64,000 nt of DNA from Rebecca billardiae RCC1528 (Eukaryota; Haptophyta), in the NCBI GenBank assembly GCA_965240325.2, contig OZ251233.1:1674001-1738000 (forward strand). The letters are read 5' to 3'. Positions within the stretch are counted from its first letter, which is position 1; every line of letters starts with the position of its first letter. Shown piece by piece: positions 56,394 to 64,000 of the stretch. The notes beneath the pieces are model-generated. The model was given only the letters and a program-made list of their open reading frames with translations. It searched no databases and was not told the origin of the DNA. Position numbers and translations under genes: made by a program.

Positions 56394-57869
56394 TCACTCG
56401 CCGAGGCTTGCCACCTTCGATCGCTGGCGCCAAACGCAGTAGACCACGCTCGCGAACACACCACAGCCAATCACGGCACCGCCGACAGCGAGCGCGATCA
56501 CGAGCGTCGAAGCCGCTGCTGCGTCGCCAGTGACGCCCTCGTTGCCACCTGTGGCATCGCCACCGTCGTCGTCATCGTCGCCGCCATCATCATCGTCATC
56601 GCCATCACCGTTGCCGTCATCGCTTGCGGACGCTCCGAAAAGGCTGACCGAAGGGGCCTTCTCGACACTCACTCCGAGCGAGTCGCTAAGCTCTGCCGCC
56701 GACACCGCATTGAGGGCCGCCTCGACGCTGACACCCACCGCGTCGGCCTCGAAGATGCGCACGTCGACGATGAGACTGCCTGCCGCCCAGCTCACAATCT
56801 CGCACGCACCGTCAGGCAGGCCGAGGTAAGCCGTGAGGTTGCGAAGGAAGCTCACGCGCGCCACCGCGTCGAAGGCGTCCGCGCTGAGCGCAAGGGTGAA
56901 CTCTGCCTGGAGCACACGCCCGGGCGGGCTGGGTGGCGGCGTCGGCGGAGGCGGGCTCGGCGGTGGCGTGGGTGGTGGCGGGCTAGGTGGCGGTGGCGGC
57001 GAGGGCGGCGGCGAGGGCGGCAGCGGCGGCGGTGAGGGCGGTGGCAAGGGAGGCGGCGGCGAGGGCGGAGGTGACGGTGGCGGCAAAGGCGGCGGCATCG
57101 GCGGCGGCGATGGCGGCGGCGATGGTGGTGGCGGTGAGGGCGGCGGCGAGGGCGGGGGTGACGGCGGCGGCAACGGTGGCGGCGAGGGCGGAGGTGACGG
57201 TGGCGGCGAGGGCGGCGGCGAGGGCGGAGGTGACGGTGGCGGCAACGGCGGCGGCATCGGCGGCGGCGATGGCGGCGGCGATGGTGGCGGCGGCGAGGGC
57301 GGCGGCGAGGGCGGGGGTGACGGCGGCGGCAACGGTGGCGGCGAGGGCGGGGGTGACGGTGGCGGCGAGGGCGGCGGCGAGGGCGGAGGTGACGGCGGCG
57401 GCATCGGCGGCGGCGATGGCGGCGGCGATGGTGGCGGCGGTGAGGGCGGCGGCGAGGGCGGGGGTGACGGCGGCGGCAACGGTGGCGGTGAGGGCGGAGG
57501 TGACGGTGGCGGCGAGGGCGGCGGCGAGGGCGGAGGTGACGGCGGCGGCAACGGCGGCGGCAACGGCGGCGGCGAGGGCGGTGACGATGGTGGCGGCGGT
57601 GAGGGCGGCGGCGGCGGTGGCGGTGAGGGCGAGGGCGGCGGCGGAGAAGAGCTCGGGGGAGGGGACGAGATGCACGCGGAGCGGCTACCGCACCAGGAGC
57701 CCGTGCACGTAAGGCAGTCCGTGCAGAAAGTGAATGGCCAGACCCCCGTGCAATACGCGTCCTCGCCACAATCGGCGTCGGTGGTGCAGGCTGCGGCGAG
57801 CTCGACGGTGTTGAAGAGCGACGCGATCGCAAGCCAGATAATGGCGAAGCTGAAAGCGTCGCGACCCAT
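56394..57869 (-). CDS. pherophorin-like hydroxyproline-rich membrane glycoprotein
   Basis: 491 residues from ATG 57869. A signal peptide (1-27) is followed by a compact Cys-rich module (CTTDADCGEDAYC ... CTDCLTCTGSWCG, eight or more Cys). A very long Ser-Pro-Pro-Pro region (coded by 56930-57660) follows, as in pherophorins and other algal extracellular-matrix proteins. Then comes a globular domain (FTLALSADAFDAVARVSF ... ACEIVSWAAGSLIVDVRIF), of a type often seen in algal surface proteins, an Asp/Gly-rich stretch, a membrane helix (STLVIALAVGGAVIGCGVF) and a basic tail. It probably sits at the cell surface, with the proline rod as a spacer. It is head-to-head with the GPCR gene. Confidence 0.85.
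   Translation of the reverse strand: MGRDAFSFAIIWLAIASLFNTVELAAACTTDADCGEDAYCTGVWPFTFCTDCLTCTGSWCGSRSACISSPPPSSSPPPPSPSPPPPPPPSPPPPSSPPSPPPLPPPLPPPSPPPSPPPSPPPSPPPSPPPLPPPSPPPSPPPSPPPPSPPPSPPPMPPPSPPPSPPPSPPPSPPPSPPPLPPPSPPPSPPPSPPPPSPPPSPPPMPPPLPPPSPPPSPPPSPPPSPPPSPPPLPPPSPPPSPPPSPPPPSPPPSPPPMPPPLPPPSPPPSPPPPLPPPSPPPLPPSPPPSPPPPPSPPPPTPPPSPPPPTPPPSPPGRVLQAEFTLALSADAFDAVARVSFLRNLTAYLGLPDGACEIVSWAAGSLIVDVRIFEADAVGVSVEAALNAVSAAELSDSLGVSVEKAPSVSLFGASASDDGNGDGDDDDDGGDDDDDGGDATGGNEGVTGDAAAASTLVIALAVGGAVIGCGVFASVVYCVWRQRSKVASLGE
56930..57660 (-). repeat. coding minisatellite for the (SPPP)n rod
   Basis: GGCGGC-based units form higher-order repeats of roughly 170-190 bp: blocks containing GGCATCGGCGGCGGCGATGG occur near 57095, 57250 and 57395. 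The antisense Gly-rich frame is an artefact. Confidence 0.85.
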
Positions 57870-58189
57870 CACGGCTCGCTGCTCCGACTGAGGACAGTGC
57901 GCTGGTAACAAGAGCACACGACGACCGGGCGGCGCGATGCTCGTTCGCCCTTGCTGTCCTGCCTCGGACGACGTCAAAGGACAAAACAAGAGCAGAGCGT
58001 TGCGGGCTTTGGATCGCTTTCGCGCGCGGCCGGGCGGTCCGGACGGAGAGGCGCCCGCCTCCCGCCTCCCGACCGGTCCTGGTCAAATCGGTCGCGCACC
58101 GGACTGCAAGATCCAAGGCCAACCAAGCGAGGGAGGTGGCCACACCGTCCCAAGCGATGGCGGCAGCGGATGGCCAACCGTCCTAAGTG
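57870..58189. promoter_or_regulatory. divergent upstream region with a uORF for the GPCR
   Basis: This 320-bp region is shared by the pherophorin-like and GPCR genes. A duplicated segment of about 30 bp around ATGGCGGCAGCGGATG (58156-58174 and 58189-58206) creates an upstream ORF, ATG 58157 to TAA 58186, that encodes MAAADGQPS. It ends three bases before the main ATG at 58190, whose product starts MAAADDE. Re-initiation or leaky scanning would be needed. Confidence 0.6.
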
Positions 58190-59374
58190 ATGGCGGCAGC
58201 GGATGACGAGTTGGAGCGCACCCAAGCCATTCGCCTCGTCGCTCTGGGCAGCTCGGTGCTCACGGTTTGGGGGTTTGCCTTCATCCTGTCCGCATACGTC
58301 GCTCTGCGCCAACTGCGCAGCTCGCAGACCTTTTTGCTCGTGCTGCTGCTCACGGCGTGCGATTGTCTGAGCGCGTGTGCGATCCTGGTCGAGTTCCTCT
58401 CCGCGCGCTCGGATGCGACGTGCGTCGCGGTGGCGGCGCTCACGCAGTTCTCGTCCGTGGCGTCGTTCCTGTGGTCGGCGTGCATTGCGTACGCCGTGCA
58501 CGCCATCCTGATCCTCGACCGCCCGCCAACGGCTGCGCGCGCGCGCGGGATGCACTTGCTGGTGTGGCCTCTCTCTGCAGCGCTCACCATCATCCCCGGG
58601 GCCGCGGGCACATTTGGGGACGCGGGGCTCTGGTGCTGGATCATGACCACCGCGGCAGGCTCCTGGCTCCGCCTCGTGTGCTACTACCTGCCGCTCTGCG
58701 CCGCCTTCGCGTACGTGGCACACGCGTACGTGCGCGTCGCACGGCAGCTCACCGCGGGCGGCGCTGGCAGCACCGCCGCGGCGGATGATCGGGTGATCGT
58801 GCGCCGGCTGCGGCTGTACATGCTCGTCTTTGTGCTCTGCCGCGGGCCGTCTGTGCTGCACCGCGGCTACGAGCTGCTGCGCCTCGCGAGCGCCGGGCGG
58901 CTGCCCCGCTCGCACGCGCTCAGCGCGCTGAACGCAGCGCTCTCACCGCTGCAGGGCTTTGGCAACGCCCTCGTGTATGGAGCCAACCGGACCGTGCTCG
59001 CGCAGTGCGCGGCGTGGGCGCGGGCGTGGGCCGGCGGGCGGCAGGCGCGGCTGCGGCGTGGGGATATGGTGCGCATGATCTCGATGGGCACCGTCGGAGG
59101 CGGCGCGGCAAGCGGCAGTGCGGCTCTCGTGGCAGATTCTGTCGCCGCTGCGGCGCCAGGCGGCGAGGCTGCGGGCGCTGAGCCCGACTTGCGAGTGCCA
59201 GCAGCCGGCTTGGAGCTGGAGAGCTGTGGCGCCGGGCTCAGCGCCTCATTCGCCGATGGAAGCTTGGCCATGCACGTGTCAGAACGGCCTGCCGAGGCTG
59301 AGCTCCCCCCGTCCCGGTCGGACTCCCAACGATGCAACCGTGCGCATCTGACCCTGACAACCGCACGCGCGTGA
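58190..59374 (+). CDS. cAMP-receptor-like seven-helix GPCR
   Basis: 394 residues from ATG 58190. Seven hydrophobic segments lie at about 17-40, 48-70, 82-108, 122-140, 160-182, 205-225 and 244-265. FLWSACIAYAVH in TM3, Cys78 and Cys149 positioned for the TM3-ECL2 disulfide, WCWI in ECL2 and LSPLQGFGNALVYG in TM7 match the Dictyostelium cAR/CRL and plant GCR1-like group of class E receptors. A 130-residue Ser/Ala/Gly-rich C-terminal tail is likely cytosolic and a phosphorylation target. The ligand is unknown. The short extracellular N-terminus is preceded by a uORF. A broken copy of the gene's 5' end is present at 54449. Confidence 0.85.
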   Translation: MAAADDELERTQAIRLVALGSSVLTVWGFAFILSAYVALRQLRSSQTFLLVLLLTACDCLSACAILVEFLSARSDATCVAVAALTQFSSVASFLWSACIAYAVHAILILDRPPTAARARGMHLLVWPLSAALTIIPGAAGTFGDAGLWCWIMTTAAGSWLRLVCYYLPLCAAFAYVAHAYVRVARQLTAGGAGSTAAADDRVIVRRLRLYMLVFVLCRGPSVLHRGYELLRLASAGRLPRSHALSALNAALSPLQGFGNALVYGANRTVLAQCAAWARAWAGGRQARLRRGDMVRMISMGTVGGGAASGSAALVADSVAAAAPGGEAAGAEPDLRVPAAGLELESCGAGLSASFADGSLAMHVSERPAEAELPPSRSDSQRCNRAHLTLTTARA

Positions 59375-59473
59375 TACTACATACCCGGAATTCCGAATTA
59401 TTCCTCTTTCGTCTCGGCGGCACGCATGCGACGTGACTGAGCAAGCGCAACGTCACGCGGCGAGAAAAGGAGC

Positions 59474-60427
59474 ATGCCGCCGTCCACGCTCGCGCCATGG
59501 ACCCTTGCGCTGCTGCTGCTGCAGCCGAGCCTCGGATCGTTGGTGCCCGTGAGCCCCCCCCGCGATTTCAGCTCGTCCTCAGCCCCGAGCCCGCGCGAAG
59601 CTGCATGCGCGGCAGCCTGCGCCTCTGCGCGTGCGCGGCTACGTGAGCTTGCGGAGAGGCTCGAGGAGCGCGTCACCACGCCGGGCGAGCCGTGCGCGGC
59701 CGAGGAGTTCGCGCGCGAGGTGGATGCGATCCGGCGTGAGAGTCGCGATGCGTTCAACGAGGCGTGCACACGCGGCGCAGATCATTCGCAATTGCCGTGG
59801 CTCCAGCGCTGGCGCGCTCGGCGCGCGCTCGCCACGGAGTGCCGCGCGGTGCTGCTCGCGCCGCTGAGCGCGCACCTTGGCCGCCTCGCCGACGACGCGT
59901 CGGACCGCTTCGCCCGCGCGCAGCTGCAGCTGGTGCCCGGGACAAAGGCCTATCCGAGCAAGCTCGACGCCGTCGCGCGCACCACATACCGCCGCTTCTG
60001 CTCGGAGGCAAGGGCATCGGCGCCACGCTTGCTCGGCTGCTCGCCCGCATGGCGGCGCGAGCTGCGCGGCACGGCCGCGCGCGTCCGGGCGGAGCTACGC
60101 GAGCAGACGGACGGGATGCTGCGCGCGCACCCCCCAATGGAGCCGCCTTCGGACAAGGCCGCGAGCACGTGGTGGTCGCGCCTGAGCTGGCAGCTCGTCG
60201 CCCTCGCGCTCAACTTGGCGCAGGCGCAACTGCAGCACTGGTTTGCACTGCGCGCGCAGAGGAAGCGCGCGGCCGCAGCCGCGGCGGAGGCGGCGGTCTC
60301 CGATATGCCGCCGATCGGAGCCGGCGCGGCGGGCGCGAGCGAGGGGCAGCGCGGGAGTCGCTCGCGACCGCACGCGGGACGCCGACCGCCTGCACCGCGT
60401 GACACCACCGATGGGCCGACCTTTTGA
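59474..60427 (+). CDS. uncharacterised secretory-pathway helical membrane protein
   Basis: 317 residues from ATG 59474. There is a signal peptide (MPPSTLAPWTLALLLLQPSL), then a mostly helical luminal region with several Cys (CAAACASARARL, EPCAAEEFAREVDAIRRES, CTRGADHS), a hydrophobic segment near the end (SWQLVALALNLAQAQLQHWF) and a basic, Pro/Arg-rich tail. Helices LAPLSAHLGRLADDASDRF and SKLDAVARTTYRRFCSEA recall dynamin-like or GBP-type helical bundles, but no GTPase domain is present and I do not assign the family. It is tandem with the GPCR gene, 99 bp downstream of its stop. Confidence 0.6.
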   Translation: MPPSTLAPWTLALLLLQPSLGSLVPVSPPRDFSSSSAPSPREAACAAACASARARLRELAERLEERVTTPGEPCAAEEFAREVDAIRRESRDAFNEACTRGADHSQLPWLQRWRARRALATECRAVLLAPLSAHLGRLADDASDRFARAQLQLVPGTKAYPSKLDAVARTTYRRFCSEARASAPRLLGCSPAWRRELRGTAARVRAELREQTDGMLRAHPPMEPPSDKAASTWWSRLSWQLVALALNLAQAQLQHWFALRAQRKRAAAAAAEAAVSDMPPIGAGAAGASEGQRGSRSRPHAGRRPPAPRDTTDGPTF

Positions 60428-61270
60428 CTGCTCCGTGAGCCAACTTCGTCCGTTTCAGAGTCATAATGAGTGAGCCTTGACATTACTCACGGGCTCGGCC
60501 TCGCTGCTCGCCCTCGGGCTGGGAGGATGTCACTGACGATGTACACTATCACTATGCGCTGTAATATCACTCGATGCGGTAACACAATATTTACATCACG
60601 CTACGACCCATGTGCCGATGTGGCGGCTCCGGCACGCGGTCCGCGGCCGCGCCGGGCGGCCGGGCCGCGCCGGGGACTCCCACCCCCAGGCACCCGCCCG
60701 GGAGGGGCCCGATCGACGGGTCAACCGCGCCCGGCCCAGTGATGCGCCGGCCACCAGGCCAGATAAGGCCTAGGCGCCCTATGCCGACCCTATAAATTGC
60801 CGCCGGGACCTGCCTCGAGAGTCGAGTGCCTCGGCTGCCTGAGTCCCGGCGCGGTCCGACCGGCGACCGACCGGGCGACGCGGCCTGGTACTTTAGTGGT
60901 AACGGCTCAGTGGTAACGCCGGCACGCCACACGGCCGCCGCTCGGCGGCGCTGGCCGCCCGGTCACTCCGGTGGCGGTGGCGACTCTCACTCAGGCGAGT
61001 CTCAGCCGCTGGCGACGCGGCACGGCGCCGTGCCTGTGGGCTCAGTCACTGCGGCAGCTTGATGAGCTGTCACTCGTACGCGATCGAGGTTGAGAGGGTG
61101 CAGACTTCAGTGTGGCCACCGTGCTGTCCGGTTCGCCCGCACTGTCATTGGTGGGTCCGGATGTTGCACGCCCGTGCATCTGCGTCGCGCGCTGACGCAC
61201 GGACGAGCGCATCGCCCGCAATTCACGCGTCGAGCCCGCACGGTCGGAGGCCACCCCGCACGGCGCCGCG
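60428..61270. other. spacer upstream of the helicase gene
   Basis: 843 bp, GC-rich at 60640-61000. No gene, RNA or repeat was recognised. The last 200 bp presumably contain the helicase promoter. Confidence 0.5.

Positions 61271-64000
<2,730 letters not shown>

Noticed and set aside
56833-57891. Gly-rich plus-strand protein opposite the pherophorin-like gene
   Set aside because: It is the antisense of the (SPPP)n minisatellite. The minus strand has signal peptide, Cys module and membrane helix.

Overview
The window reads as nuclear DNA of a eukaryotic microalga. Coding sequence is very GC-rich. Several genes only make sense when short introns are removed: seven introns of about 60 to 185 bases restore frame exactly, six of them GT-AG and one apparently GC-AG. 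Spacers hold long (TA)n, (GA)n and (CA)n tracts and degenerate repeats. Protein content also fits an alga with a secondary plastid: a (Ser-Pro)n membrane protein, a pherophorin-like hydroxyproline-rich protein, two sulfotransferases, a cAMP-receptor-like GPCR and a protein with a plastid-style bipartite leader. I lean towards a haptophyte, but no marker gene here proves it.

Layout. 1-16 kb: a C2-domain membrane protein, a cytochrome P450 with a mitochondrial-type leader, a likely meiotic TopoVIB-like protein head-to-head with a 1.6-kb-residue-scale coiled-coil protein (about 1550 residues), a small unknown protein head-to-head with a sterol-desaturase-type hydroxylase, and a broken ubiquitin-protease gene. 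16-31 kb: a cysteine-dioxygenase-like cupin fused to a methyltransferase, a CBR1-like carbonyl reductase, an F-box protein, a sulfotransferase, an ABCB half-transporter, a second di-iron hydroxylase and a GMF/ADF-H actin regulator. 31-36 kb: a mobile-element region in which a TTAA-flanked piggyBac-like element sits inside a 3.4-kb element with 28-bp inverted ends and 4-bp target duplications. A 477-bp relative of the outer element lies at 20.1 kb.

36-42 kb: a Tudor-knot/SUMO-motif protein, a plastid-type coiled-coil membrane protein, a Golgi-type sulfotransferase and a small two-exon membrane protein. 42.6-49.7 kb: a complete Ty1/copia retrotransposon with identical-looking 610-bp LTRs, intact gag and pol and a canonical -1 slippery site. 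50-61 kb: repeats, a putatively myristoylated membrane protein, a GH26-like membrane-anchored glycosidase, a pherophorin-like protein head-to-head with a GPCR, and a truncated copy of that GPCR's 5' end. 61.3-64 kb: a DDX3/Ded1-type DEAD-box helicase whose first exon encodes a domain familiar from phage proteins. It runs off the right edge.

The genes do not form a pathway. The recurring organisation is head-to-head gene pairs with 0.1-0.35 kb shared upstream regions, separated by long repeat-rich spacers.
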